DNA from: Phocaeicola sp.
GTDB taxonomy: Bacteria > Bacteroidota > Bacteroidia > Bacteroidales > Bacteroidaceae
Assembly: GCA_020026175.1 (NCBI GenBank)
Contig: JAHHQV010000024.1
Location: 1 to 34,887, forward strand
DNA length: 34,887 nucleotides
Reading direction: 5' to 3'
Below are positions 23,065 through 32,083 of this stretch, piece by piece. Position 1 is the first letter of the stretch; every line of letters begins with the position of its first letter. Under the pieces are notes generated by a model. The model was not told the DNA's origin, did no database searches, and was given only the letters and a program-made list of their open reading frames with translations. Both the position numbers and the translations under genes were made by a program.

Positions 23065-23499
23065 TTAATAGTTGCTTTCAAATTCTTTAGCAGAAATTTT
23101 TGGACCAAGTCCTGATCCATAACTAGATATACTAAAAGACATAGTACCTTCTGTCCATTCAGTGGATGTACATGTCACAGAAAAATCACCTCCATCATGA
23201 TATGATACATTATTGTTGGTTATAGCTTTTATCTTCAATTTGTATGAGCTAGTACTGCCAAATTTAACTACCTGACTGGAGTTAGGTGATAGCACTACAC
23301 TACGATAAAGACCTCCATATGATTTTATTATTTTCAACACTATTGTACTGTTAGATGTGTTTCTGAAGGTTATTGACGCTTGGTTTGTCTGAACGTAGTA
23401 GTTATCGCTATTGTATGAATACAAATCAGATTGAGCGGATACAGATATTACTGATATCAAAAGCATCACAGCAAAAAGAAAATATTTTTTCATAACCAT
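23065..23499 (-). CDS. Secreted beta-rich protein of unknown function
   Basis: A protein of 144 residues with a clear Sec signal peptide (MKKYFLFAVMLLISVISVSA, cleavage before QSDLYS). The mature part is about 120 residues rich in Ser, Asn and Tyr with alternating strands (ASITFRNTSNSTIVLKIIKSYGG, SYKLKIKAITNNNVSY), an immunoglobulin-like pattern. It is probably periplasmic. Translation may start at Met3 (23493). It is the first gene of the membrane unit, with a -7 box 27 bases upstream, and is followed after 5 bases by the small membrane protein. Confidence 0.8.
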   Translation of the reverse strand: MVMKKYFLFAVMLLISVISVSAQSDLYSYNSDNYYVQTNQASITFRNTSNSTIVLKIIKSYGGLYRSVVLSPNSSQVVKFGSTSSYKLKIKAITNNNVSYHDGGDFSVTCTSTEWTEGTMSFSISSYGSGLGPKISAKEFESNY

Positions 23500-23525
23500 C
23501 TATTTAATTAATTGTTTTACTGATG

Positions 23526-23533
23526 CAAAGATA
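23526..23533 (-). promoter_or_regulatory. Promoter -7 box of the secreted protein/SPFH/Ca2+-ATPase operon
   Basis: TATCTTTG on the minus strand matches TAnnTTTG; the predicted start is near 23519. No terminator hairpin lies between the upstream gene (ends 23625) and this box, so read-through from the ter operon is also possible. Confidence 0.55.
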
Positions 23534-23624
23534 TATCAACCTTTTTCTATGCCTTGTTTTATGAAATGTTTCAGTACAAATAATTATCACCAGGTATAAA
23601 TATGGTTGCAATGTTACAGGTATT

Positions 23625-25022
23625 TTATCTCATATCTATAATTCTTCGGTAAATGTCTGATTCATTCAAAATGACATAACCTTTCTCTGGTTCAAATATG
23701 TATAACTCTTCATCATCCAGGTTTACTTTAATGTAACCATCCGCATCCTTGTTTATCATATAGTCATTTGCATTATATAACACGCCACCGATTTCCGCAA
23801 GACTTCTTCTTAGACAGCTTATTATAGGTCTTCTTATTTCTGCCTGGGTTAAATCAGGAGCACCCCCTCTTTCTCCACCAAAAAGTTCATAAACGACCTT
23901 ATATCTGTTCTGGAACAGATTCATTCTTCTTTCATATACTTGGGCCTGTTTTGCATTCTTTGGCAGATTAAAGTTTATTCCACCTTCCTTACTTACAATT
24001 AGAAGGAGCAGATATAATGCTTTTTCCCTTCTGTGTAATTTTGTAAGCTTCATATCAATGTCCGGCATTAATATCTCTTCTTTATAAGGATGAATGTTTA
24101 CCGTACTTCTTACATTTCTTCTGATAAGGTAAATGTCCAGTAACTGCTTATAGAAGCCATGATACAAGAACTGATTCTTCTTTTCTTCTACTTTGGACAC
24201 ATTGATATTGTCAGAACTTAACATTCCACTGAATGTATCCAAGACCTTTTGCATCTGTTCAACAATTCTTTCATCGACATTTATCTTAAGGTAATTTGCG
24301 TAGAGACTGTCATTAACGTAACTTCTGCCAATTTTAATCAGTAATGCCGGTTCAGTATCTCTAAGCTCCTTAATACCAAGTTTATTACATAATATATCTT
24401 TACAGAAGTTTTGTGTGTTTATGGATAACAATCCGTTTATTACATTTTCAACACCTTCATCGGATAAAGCTGGAGATAAGAATCTAACGATACGTGAGGT
24501 AAGTTTACTGTCTGTACTTCTATAGTGCTCAATAACTTTCGGTACATAAATAAAGTTGAATCCTACGACCTGACATTCTTTAAACAATGTTCTGAAATTT
24601 TCATTGATTATTCTATTGAGTTCTTCATTTGTACTTGACTCAATATATAGTACCGAACCAAATGCAACATTGAAAACAGGTTGTGGAATTGATATAATCT
24701 GAGCTGTACTATTAGGATCTTCAAGGCATCTGCTCAGTCCAATCAACAACAATGCCTCAGGTCTGGCACAGAATCCGTCACTCATAGAGAGTTCACAGAA
24801 ATCTCCTATAAGGTCACGTTGCAATCCTCTATCGGACTTCTTTAATATATTTATGGCATCAGATAGTGTTATAGAAGAAGCCTTAATCTCCTCTTCCCTA
24901 CGTATATTATATGATTCACACAATTTTGCATATTCCTGCATCTCGTTTGAATCTATGACCAAATCTGCCTTAATAAGGTCTGTCAGTATCCTACATATCG
25001 ATATCCTTTCTTCTGTTCTCAT
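23625..25022 (-). CDS. TerB-like protein with C-terminal winged-helix domain
   Basis: A protein of 465 residues. Residues 1-105 resemble a TerB/tellurite-resistance helical bundle, with acidic turns (LIKADLVIDSNEMQEY and CELSMSDGFCARPEALLLIGL) like those in TerB that bind metal. The middle (110-310) is helical and unassigned. Residues 325-465 resemble the winged-helix part of Bacteroidota regulators (LTKLHRREKALYLLLLIVSKEGGINF, then a second helix set and a beta-rich end YIKVNLDDEELYIFEP). TerB couples Ter complexes to membranes. It follows the zinc-ribbon/PH gene by 7 bases. Domain calls are from pattern, not alignment. Confidence 0.65.
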   Translation of the reverse strand: MRTEERISICRILTDLIKADLVIDSNEMQEYAKLCESYNIRREEEIKASSITLSDAINILKKSDRGLQRDLIGDFCELSMSDGFCARPEALLLIGLSRCLEDPNSTAQIISIPQPVFNVAFGSVLYIESSTNEELNRIINENFRTLFKECQVVGFNFIYVPKVIEHYRSTDSKLTSRIVRFLSPALSDEGVENVINGLLSINTQNFCKDILCNKLGIKELRDTEPALLIKIGRSYVNDSLYANYLKINVDERIVEQMQKVLDTFSGMLSSDNINVSKVEEKKNQFLYHGFYKQLLDIYLIRRNVRSTVNIHPYKEEILMPDIDMKLTKLHRREKALYLLLLIVSKEGGINFNLPKNAKQAQVYERRMNLFQNRYKVVYELFGGERGGAPDLTQAEIRRPIISCLRRSLAEIGGVLYNANDYMINKDADGYIKVNLDDEELYIFEPEKGYVILNESDIYRRIIDMR

Positions 25023-25029
25023 GTCCTGA

Positions 25030-25857
25030 TTATTTAAGATTGGCTATTACATTATAAACGAACCAGCTGTTTATATTTTCAAGGAAAATAGGTTTGTCAT
25101 TGACTCCATCCTTCTGTAATCCCACACCATTTGAATATGATTCTACGCTCAATATCTTTGAATATGGTATCTTAAGACTCTTCTCCGGTGAAGAAAAATA
25201 CAGATTCTTGTCTGTGAGGCAAACAGAACCAACTCCTACCCTCTGCATAACTGTAGTTTCTACCGGGTGTCCTTTAAATCCACCAGTTCTATAATATACA
25301 CCTTTCATTATCCTTACACTTACACCACTTGATCTTCCGACATATTCCCTTCTAACCTTCTGTTGGTGCAAGGTTATATTTCTGAACAGCCATATAAGAT
25401 TTTCGGTTTTGCCCAACATGAACGGGAAATCTCCAGCTATTGTTATTCGAGGTTTAGGCTTGTTCCCAGACAGTATATCCTCCAATACTTTTGATTGCAG
25501 AACCTTTTCCAGTGATTTGTTCTCATTGAGTCTTGCCTGTTGCATACCGGTAAACTGAAGAAATCTTGCCACCATTTGTTCTTCCCTAGTGTCTATTATA
25601 CCGTCATTCAAATATCGATCCACAGCCTGGTCAAAAACCTTTATATATTCGTTTTCCAATGATGTCGTATCTATATATGAGTTTGCGACTATGGCTTTGA
25701 TTTCTCTTTCTTTCAGGTAGAAATCTTCGTTTGTAGCAAAGCATTTTGCTACAATGCTATTTACCTGGTTTAATCCACTTCTGAATTTTGCTTCACATTC
25801 ATCATGTTTGCTTCTGAAAAAACCGGCATCTTTACCGCAATATTTGCATTTACCCAT
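25030..25857 (-). CDS. Zinc-ribbon protein with helical middle and PH-like C-terminal domain
   Basis: A protein of 275 residues. The N-terminus is a treble-clef-like zinc site (C4KYC7 ... H18-DE-C21). Residues 22-130 are helical with acidic loops. From about 140 the sequence is beta-rich, and 212-270 (VCLTDKNLYFSSPEKSLKIPYSKILSVESYSNG) is the pattern of bacterial PH/GRAM domains. This combination suggests a cytoplasmic sensor or adaptor at the membrane. It is in the ter operon, just ahead of the TerB-like gene. No catalytic motif. Confidence 0.65.
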   Translation of the reverse strand: MGKCKYCGKDAGFFRSKHDECEAKFRSGLNQVNSIVAKCFATNEDFYLKEREIKAIVANSYIDTTSLENEYIKVFDQAVDRYLNDGIIDTREEQMVARFLQFTGMQQARLNENKSLEKVLQSKVLEDILSGNKPKPRITIAGDFPFMLGKTENLIWLFRNITLHQQKVRREYVGRSSGVSVRIMKGVYYRTGGFKGHPVETTVMQRVGVGSVCLTDKNLYFSSPEKSLKIPYSKILSVESYSNGVGLQKDGVNDKPIFLENINSWFVYNVIANLK

Positions 25858-25908
25858 ACTTAATTTCTTAATTTAGATTGATAATTTACCCCTTGCTTCA
25901 AATAGGCA

Positions 25909-26073
25909 TTAAGTAAAATGACCGTTATAATATTGTCTTACAGATGTATTCTTGCTGTTAGTATCATCATATGCTTTGTCAGAAAGTAGAACCTGTCCAG
26001 TTTCTATGTATGATAGTAAAGCGTTATCATCATAAGGTCCAAATCTTTGACTATTTCTTTCAATATAAATCAT
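25909..26073 (-). CDS. GYF_2-like small protein, 54 residues
   Basis: ATG 26071-26073 to TAA 25909-25911. The sequence starts MIYIERNSQRFGPYDDNALL and continues YIETGQVLLSDKAYDD. It matches the core of the GYF_2 domain: a strand, a GPY turn, a helix, then G-x-(I/V) and a D-x-A/V strand. The conserved W of the W-x-P end is absent, so the domain is short or truncated. GYF_2 domains often accompany DUF805, which is exactly the upstream neighbour (15-base gap). GYF-type folds bind proline-rich peptides, and the vWA proteins in this operon have proline-rich tails. Confidence 0.7.
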   Translation of the reverse strand: MIYIERNSQRFGPYDDNALLSYIETGQVLLSDKAYDDTNSKNTSVRQYYNGHFT

Positions 26074-26088
26074 ATTTCAATAACTTGT

Positions 26089-26628
26089 TCAATAAGGATT
26101 CGGACCATATTTGTTGTCACATTCTTCTCCTTTGAAAAATCCCAAATATATACCCACTCCTATATTTATTATCGGAATTATAGAAAACAGATAATACCAT
26201 CCGCTTCTTCCCATGTCATGGAACCTTTTAACAGCATTAGCCAACAATATCCAGAATGCTGGTATAAATATTAGCAATGTAAATATTGCGACTCCATCTG
26301 ACATATAATCACCTTCAATATTGGCTGGCACAAAGAATAATGCTGTAAATATATTAATCAACCAATATCTAGTTCTACGCGTTCTACCCTTGAAAGAAAA
26401 CAATGATGCAAGAAATGACTTATTGTCTGACTCGGCTATATAAGACGAACTATTTGTTTCACCTGCACTAGTTTCACCCTGTATAGACAAGTTTTCTTGC
26501 GCTTGCGTTGACTTAGATAGATCTATTTTCTTGATGTATTGTTCGCACGATGTATTGTTATAAACAATATCTTGCGTACAATTCTCTGTTCCGTTTTTCC
26601 TACAATTATTGCATTGATCTTTTATCAT
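26089..26628 (-). CDS. DUF805 membrane protein with Cys-rich N-terminal tail
   Basis: A protein of 179 residues. Residues 1-75 are cytoplasmic, with CNNCRKNGTENC near the start (a likely partial zinc ribbon) and a Ser/Glu-rich linker. Residues 76-179 are DUF805 (PF05656): FKGRTRRTRYWLINI, several membrane helices, KRFHDMGRSGWYYL and the family's C-terminal NKYGPNPY. DUF805 proteins are inner-membrane proteins of unknown function often attached to sensing domains. Here it would anchor the kinase/TerY system. It is 63 bases downstream of the kinase. Confidence 0.85.
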   Translation of the reverse strand: MIKDQCNNCRKNGTENCTQDIVYNNTSCEQYIKKIDLSKSTQAQENLSIQGETSAGETNSSSYIAESDNKSFLASLFSFKGRTRRTRYWLINIFTALFFVPANIEGDYMSDGVAIFTLLIFIPAFWILLANAVKRFHDMGRSGWYYLFSIIPIINIGVGIYLGFFKGEECDNKYGPNPY

Positions 26629-26691
26629 AAATACTCATGTGATAATTAATCTATTGTTACTTACTGTAAATTGGCCAACTAACTTTCTGCA

Positions 26692-28167
26692 TTAATTGTT
26701 TACCAACTGTACAATAATAAGCCTATCTCCATCATTCTTACCAAGCAGAATCTTCTTCCCTTCAGTGAGTTCTACGTATTCACCTACTCCTATCTTCTTG
26801 TCGAGATCCTTATCCCATAAGTCGCTTAAGCCTCGGTTGATTAATATCCATTTACCATTAAAGAAATGGAAATCTCCAACTGGTTTTTTCTGTTCTGATG
26901 TCAAAGTCTCATTTGGGAATATGAAACGATTAACATGCCAGAGATACAGACTTTGTTTATTATATACCATAAGTCTATAGTTCTCCGGCCTATATGTGCC
27001 AGGCTTAGGTGAATAATATAAATTCAATACTGGTAACTGCCCGTGATATTCTGTGCCACAGAAAGGACATTTAGGTTTGGTGCTGTTGTCAAAGACGAAC
27101 CAATGAGCCTTACAGTTTGGATTCTGACAAGGCTGCATCAAATCGGTTGTTTTAACTAATGCAGTAACCCAATCATCTGCTGTTGGTCTCATACTTGGGT
27201 TATGCAATCCATCAATGAAAGCTCTATCAAATAGATTCTTCAGATAAGGCCCGCATATAGAATATGGCAGTTTGGTAACATCACCCTGAGGCAACTCACT
27301 AGGTGCAAGCTGATTTACCTTTGGTCTGTTACTTTTATCTGTAGGGTGCTCTATAAACAATGCCATTTTACCCATCGAAAGTTCTTCATCTTTCGCTGCA
27401 TCCAAATCATTAACCTTTCCTCCTCTAAGTGGGTGTCTGTAGAGCAGATACATATAAATCAATACAGCAAGAGCATGTCTGTCCGTCTGGATACAAGGCA
27501 GTTTCTTGTTTGGGTCATCCCTTTTCAATCCTCTTGTCTCCAAGACTTCAGGGGCAATAAAATCAGGCGTACCCACTACATCAGGTGGATATTTCCCAGG
27601 CACAACCAATCCATCACAGTCAATAATATTTGCAGTACCTGTAACTGGATCTACAAGAATATTATTGTATGACAAATCAGAATGAGAAAGGCCAGCAGCA
27701 TGCAGTCTCTTAACTCCTCTGGCCAACTGTATGCACATATGGAAATGTGTAAGCCAGTTACCTTTCTGGTCATCTTCAAGGAACTTATTCCTAAGCTTTG
27801 CAGAAGCAAACCATTTTCCGACTTTTTCTTGCCCTTTGAATCTTCCTCCAGAAAAGAAAAAATTCTTGTTATAGGCTGGTACAACCAGCCCTACCTTGCC
27901 ATTCCATTCAACCATTTTTTCCGGCCAACAGAAGATTTTTTTCCAATAGTCGCCACCAGCCTGGTTGAATATTTTGTCCTTATAACTGCTTGTAATATTC
28001 TGGATTCTATCCTTAGAATTTACATCAAGCGGCGTTCTGAAGAAGCCAACTACATATGACTTGTCAGGACTGAAATATACGTCCTTCATTGCACCGGAAC
28101 CAATAATTTCATCTACAAATTCTATTGTTGTTCCGTCACTTGTTGTAAGTTTTATTGTTTTTGCCAT
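26692..28167 (-). CDS. Protein kinase of a TerY-P triad with zinc ribbon and FHA-like tail
   Basis: A protein of 491 residues. Kinase domain about 18-340: glycine loop GSGAMKDVY (23-31), catalytic loop HSDLSYNN (D164, N169), and IDCDG (D183) in place of DFG. The usual VAIK lysine is not visible where expected (YVVGFF, 38-43); K28 in the glycine loop might replace it, as in WNK kinases. A zinc ribbon (C347, C352, C367, C370) follows, then an FHA-like beta domain (about 395-491). Kinase, PP2C and TerY-type vWA genes adjacent in this order are the 'TerY-P' triad described by comparative genomics of Ter systems. It starts one base after the phosphatase stop. Confidence 0.88.
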   Translation of the reverse strand: MAKTIKLTTSDGTTIEFVDEIIGSGAMKDVYFSPDKSYVVGFFRTPLDVNSKDRIQNITSSYKDKIFNQAGGDYWKKIFCWPEKMVEWNGKVGLVVPAYNKNFFFSGGRFKGQEKVGKWFASAKLRNKFLEDDQKGNWLTHFHMCIQLARGVKRLHAAGLSHSDLSYNNILVDPVTGTANIIDCDGLVVPGKYPPDVVGTPDFIAPEVLETRGLKRDDPNKKLPCIQTDRHALAVLIYMYLLYRHPLRGGKVNDLDAAKDEELSMGKMALFIEHPTDKSNRPKVNQLAPSELPQGDVTKLPYSICGPYLKNLFDRAFIDGLHNPSMRPTADDWVTALVKTTDLMQPCQNPNCKAHWFVFDNSTKPKCPFCGTEYHGQLPVLNLYYSPKPGTYRPENYRLMVYNKQSLYLWHVNRFIFPNETLTSEQKKPVGDFHFFNGKWILINRGLSDLWDKDLDKKIGVGEYVELTEGKKILLGKNDGDRLIIVQLVNN

Positions 28168-28168
28168 A

Positions 28169-29725
28169 TTAGTATAGTATTACAAGTGTTCTATCATCAT
28201 GATTTCCCGGTGACCAGAAATCCATCCATTTTAATAGCTGGTCTTTTGATTCTTCATTGTCATCTTTCAAATCAACACCGCTTATCTCGTCATCTGGGAA
28301 ACCATTTTTAAGTTTATCCCAAAATTCAGCCCATTTATTGAAGTTATTAAGATTGTTTTCAGTTTCAAACATAGGGTCTGATATTCCATCAGTCATTAAG
28401 AATAAAGCAGTAAAGTCTTCTTCGATAGAAAATCTTAACCTGTCCATAATAGCTTTCCCATCATTGAATACTTCAGGCATAGTCAGGAATCTTGTTTGAC
28501 CTGAGAATTCACCTTCATCAGGGATACCAAGCAATTTGATTGTGCCTTTTTCTTTATTGAATATACACATAGCACCATCACCTACCCAGTATGATGCTAC
28601 AAACCAGCCGAAATCAAATTTCTTGCAAATAGAGAACATTAATGTTGTTGCAAAATCCTTAACGGTAACTCCTGGTATATCATTTGCTGTTTGTTTAGCC
28701 TGATCTTTAATTGTTTTATGTGCACTGAAAGCTGCATTACCAACAATACTGTATATAACATTTGCCATTAGCTTACGTGATGTTTCTTCATCATCTGCTG
28801 TCCTATAGGCTCTGATAGCATCTTCAAGTTCTGTACTGTCTTTCAGCTTGTTTATGCAATATTCAACTACTGTATCACATGCGATTCTTGAACCTTGCCT
28901 TGAATATTTTGCCGAACCGGCTCCATCTGCAACTGCAAGGATATACCAATCTGATTCACCACAATGATGTAATCTGAAATGGTCGTCTCTGGCCTTACCG
29001 TCCTGAGCATGTGAGCGTCCTCGTTGACTTGCTGCAACAACGTCCTTTCTTGGTCCGGTTGTCTCTGATTCTTCAACCTTTATATATTCGCACTCTGCAT
29101 CTGGCTTATAGAATAATGACTTTTCAGGAGTCGGTATATTTCTCCATAGACTTCTTGGGTCTGGATTGAATGCAATAGGTATATTTATATAGCTTATAGG
29201 CTCACCTTCAATCCACCCATAATGCTTATAACAGAGCTTTATTGTAAAGTCTCCGGATTTAATAGGCTTTCCAAAAATCTTAAGGATACATTTATCTCCC
29301 TTAGGGTTTTCTTTTTCATTTTTGTCTTCACAGAAACAAATAACTTCAGGATTGTCCTGTTGCTCATTATCACTATTTATTCCGTTCTCCTGAAGGGTGT
29401 CTGCACAAGAGTCAGCTTTGTTTTCGCATTTGGTGATGTCTTCTACTGTCCAGTCAAGGCCTGTCTGTTCAAGACCTTCAATCCACATATCGCATACAAG
29501 ATCAAACGGTACTTCAATTTGCGCATTATAATCTTTCTTCACGGTTCCATTCGCAAATCTAATACCAAGTTTCTTTATTTCATTTTCTATAACGACCCTG
29601 TTATTCATTTTATCTTCATTATATAAATTCCAGTTTCTTTCAATTAGCCACTTCTCAAAATCATCAGCCTGAGCTAGTGATGCCTTGATTCCATATTTAT
29701 CTAATAGACCAGATACTACACTCAT
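28169..29725 (-). CDS. PP2C-family Ser/Thr phosphatase of the TerY-P triad
   Basis: A protein of 518 residues. The first ~225 residues are an unassigned region: a helical start, an acidic Cys-containing stretch (about 100-145), and a beta part. The PP2C domain is about 228-518, with metal residues in RDDHF (D247-D248) and AVADGAGS (D267, G268), then WVGDGAM, LMTDGISD and the terminal DDRTLVILY. All expected metal ligands are present, so it looks active. It would reverse the neighbouring kinase. Four bases separate it from the vWA-zinc-ribbon gene and one base from the kinase. Confidence 0.92.
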   Translation of the reverse strand: MSVVSGLLDKYGIKASLAQADDFEKWLIERNWNLYNEDKMNNRVVIENEIKKLGIRFANGTVKKDYNAQIEVPFDLVCDMWIEGLEQTGLDWTVEDITKCENKADSCADTLQENGINSDNEQQDNPEVICFCEDKNEKENPKGDKCILKIFGKPIKSGDFTIKLCYKHYGWIEGEPISYINIPIAFNPDPRSLWRNIPTPEKSLFYKPDAECEYIKVEESETTGPRKDVVAASQRGRSHAQDGKARDDHFRLHHCGESDWYILAVADGAGSAKYSRQGSRIACDTVVEYCINKLKDSTELEDAIRAYRTADDEETSRKLMANVIYSIVGNAAFSAHKTIKDQAKQTANDIPGVTVKDFATTLMFSICKKFDFGWFVASYWVGDGAMCIFNKEKGTIKLLGIPDEGEFSGQTRFLTMPEVFNDGKAIMDRLRFSIEEDFTALFLMTDGISDPMFETENNLNNFNKWAEFWDKLKNGFPDDEISGVDLKDDNEESKDQLLKWMDFWSPGNHDDRTLVILY

Positions 29726-29729
29726 GATT

Positions 29730-30773
29730 TTACCCCCTTCCTCTGTTTACATCAACACCAGTTGCACCTGTGCTATCAAGAGTTCCTTCCAAACCGCACC
29801 ATGGACAACAACTTTTAGCATCTTCTCCAACACAGAAAATATTACCACATTCGCAAATAACAACACCCAACTGATTACCGCAACATGGACAAGCAGGAAC
29901 ACCTATCATTTCCCTTGAGTTTATGCTTCTGTTAGTATTACCTGGAACTGACAGTTGACTGTACTTTTCACCATCTATAGGATATGCACCGACAAGTTTG
30001 AAAATACCACGAGTCATTTCATTGTCATTTCCATTCTTTATTCTCTTGGCATATTTAACCAGATAATTCTGTTTTGTTGTCTGGCATTTTCCAAGCAATA
30101 CGACAAAATTTTCATCTATCAGACAAGGTTTAGATGTGTCAACCTTCTCTAAATTGATACCTGTTGTTGGTGCCAGTTGAACTTCGTCATTTGAATAGTC
30201 TGACACAGAAACACTTGTCGCTTTAATAGAGGCTGTTACCCATTTGAAGAATTTAGAGAATGATTCTTCATCTGTGTCATTCAGTCTTAAGACATTATCG
30301 GATATCTGGCCTAAGAGCTGCGTATTTACATTGTCACCTATTGATATAGCAACTAAATTACAACTGTGCTTGTATTTATTGTTCCATCTGGCAAATGCTG
30401 CTGAATAATCATCTGTAGGTGTACCATCTGTAAACAGGAATATTATAGGTTTCCAGTCACCTTTAGCTTCCAGGGTTGTTTTCTGAATGGATTTGTCAAG
30501 TTCATCCATCAAATAATTCAATGCAACTCCCAATGATGTCCCTCCACCTATAGGGAATATTGGGGGATAAAACTTATACAACTCTGTCAATGGAGAAAGT
30601 GTTGTTGCTTTACCTGCAAAACCGATTATAGAAACAAAGGCTGTTTCAAGCGCATAAGGGTCAACACGTAACTCTTGTATAATTGTACGCATTCCTTTTT
30701 GAACCTGTTCTATAGGTTCACCGACCATGGATTCTGAAATATCCACTAAAAAATATATTGGTAGTCTTCTCAT
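29730..30773 (-). CDS. terY: TerY-type vWA protein with C-terminal zinc ribbon
   Basis: A protein of 347 residues. vWA domain about 1-200 with a complete MIDAS: DISES (D11, S13, S15), GGGTSLG and FTDGTPTD. A beta-rich middle (200-290) precedes a C-terminal zinc ribbon (about 293-335: CPCCG, CECG, CCPWCG). vWA domains bind divalent metal and mediate protein contacts; this is the TerY of the triad with the kinase and PP2C. Its ATG overlaps the stop of the AIM24 gene (ATGA). Confidence 0.9.
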   Translation of the reverse strand: MRRLPIYFLVDISESMVGEPIEQVQKGMRTIIQELRVDPYALETAFVSIIGFAGKATTLSPLTELYKFYPPIFPIGGGTSLGVALNYLMDELDKSIQKTTLEAKGDWKPIIFLFTDGTPTDDYSAAFARWNNKYKHSCNLVAISIGDNVNTQLLGQISDNVLRLNDTDEESFSKFFKWVTASIKATSVSVSDYSNDEVQLAPTTGINLEKVDTSKPCLIDENFVVLLGKCQTTKQNYLVKYAKRIKNGNDNEMTRGIFKLVGAYPIDGEKYSQLSVPGNTNRSINSREMIGVPACPCCGNQLGVVICECGNIFCVGEDAKSCCPWCGLEGTLDSTGATGVDVNRGRG

Positions 30774-31423
30774 ACTCTTTTATTTGTTATAGATGGTAAT
30801 GTACTTAAGAAAACCTTGCCTGGTCCTACAATTCTTGTCATCAGAAACCCTTCTCCAGAGACTAAGTTTCTCATAATATTTGTATTTCTCTGTATAGATA
30901 TCTGGTTGTCATTGATACCGAGTAAGGCCTTAACGTGATTCTCATCAACCGTTATTTCTTCTCCAGGTTGTAAGTCTCTTTCAATAAGTGTGTCTATACT
31001 ATCAAAGAATACCGTAGATTCTCCAGTTATTCTTTGAAAGCTTAGACCAATACCTGAGAGGAACTTATTTATGGATAATGAAATATCAATGTTTACTTTG
31101 TTGTTTGAGGCAACATAATCTCCTCTTTTTAATATCAGATTTTGTCCTGTTGTTATTTTCAAATATTTTAGACTTCCGCTCCTACCTGACATGACAAGTT
31201 TTCTTGGCATTCTATCTCTGTTAGTATATTTTACCAGAAACAAAGATTCTCCTGATAGAACTGAACTAAGCGCACCCATTATTCCATTTGAAGATGATGT
31301 TATCTCTTGTTCTATGCCAGAGTCCATATAAATCATTGAACTCCTTTCTGAATAAAAAGATTCATTCGATTCAAGAGTAACTTCAAGTGCCTGATAAACA
31401 TTGCCAATTAATTTACAATTCAT
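30770..31423 (-). CDS. AIM24-family protein
   Basis: A protein of 217 residues with the AIM24/DUF124 double beta-helix pattern: an early VTLESNESFYSERSSMIYMDSGI, then FLVKYTNRDRMPRKLVMSGRSGSLKYLKI, then LILKRGDYVAS and a final GEGFLMTRIVGPGKVFLST. AIM24-type proteins form beta barrels with internal repeats and are often linked to stress operons including Ter loci. No catalytic role is known. It sits between two vWA genes, overlapping the next by four bases. Confidence 0.88.
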   Translation of the reverse strand: MNCKLIGNVYQALEVTLESNESFYSERSSMIYMDSGIEQEITSSSNGIMGALSSVLSGESLFLVKYTNRDRMPRKLVMSGRSGSLKYLKITTGQNLILKRGDYVASNNKVNIDISLSINKFLSGIGLSFQRITGESTVFFDSIDTLIERDLQPGEEITVDENHVKALLGINDNQISIQRNTNIMRNLVSGEGFLMTRIVGPGKVFLSTLPSITNKRV

Positions 31424-31434
31424 CCTGTATACTC

Positions 31435-32073
31435 TTAAATAACAACATTAACTTCTTCTGGTGGTGGAGGAAGCAATAGCTCTGATGTTGCTCCCATAGA
31501 TTTATTTCCTTCTCCGATTATTCCGCTTACCCATTTGAAGAACTTAGACAAACTTGTCCCATCCAAAGTATCAATCTGATAAACTTTATCAGTCAATTGA
31601 CAGAGTTCTGCGGTTTTAGCTTTTGGACCTGCAGCACAACATACAACTGTTGCAAATTTGCTAGCCTTAATTTTGGGTACCATATCATTGAACTTCATTA
31701 TGTCTGAAGGTTTTCCGTCAGTCATCAAGAACAATAAGGGCATCCAGTCTCCTTTCTTATCCTGAGTGCCTTTATTGATCTCCTTTTCCATATTAGTAAG
31801 CAGCATTTCAAGTGCTTCACCCATATGAGTAGGTCCACTATCCGGAGTAGTAATTTCTGGCATTTGCAGTTCGTCTATAGGCGTAAGAGGAATAAGCTGT
31901 TTTACTTCTCTATCATAAGTAATAATGCTAATATTTACTGTCTCTAATGCATAGGGGTCATTCCTCAATGTGCTTAACATTGATTCTATACCAACCTTGA
32001 CAGATTCTATAGGCTCTCCTTTCATTGAACCTGATGTGTCTATCAATAAATATACTGGTAATCTACGTGCCAT
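31435..32073 (-). CDS. terY: TerY-like vWA protein (copy 2)
   Basis: A protein of 212 residues, a bare vWA domain. MIDAS is complete: DTSGS (D12, S14, S16), GPTHMG and LMTDGKPSD. The C-terminus is a proline-rich tail LLLPPPPEEVNVVI, shared with copies 3 and 4. It lacks the zinc ribbon. It follows copy 3 by 10 bases. Confidence 0.9.
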   Translation of the reverse strand: MARRLPVYLLIDTSGSMKGEPIESVKVGIESMLSTLRNDPYALETVNISIITYDREVKQLIPLTPIDELQMPEITTPDSGPTHMGEALEMLLTNMEKEINKGTQDKKGDWMPLLFLMTDGKPSDIMKFNDMVPKIKASKFATVVCCAAGPKAKTAELCQLTDKVYQIDTLDGTSLSKFFKWVSGIIGEGNKSMGATSELLLPPPPEEVNVVI

Positions 32074-32083
32074 ATTTTTCTTA

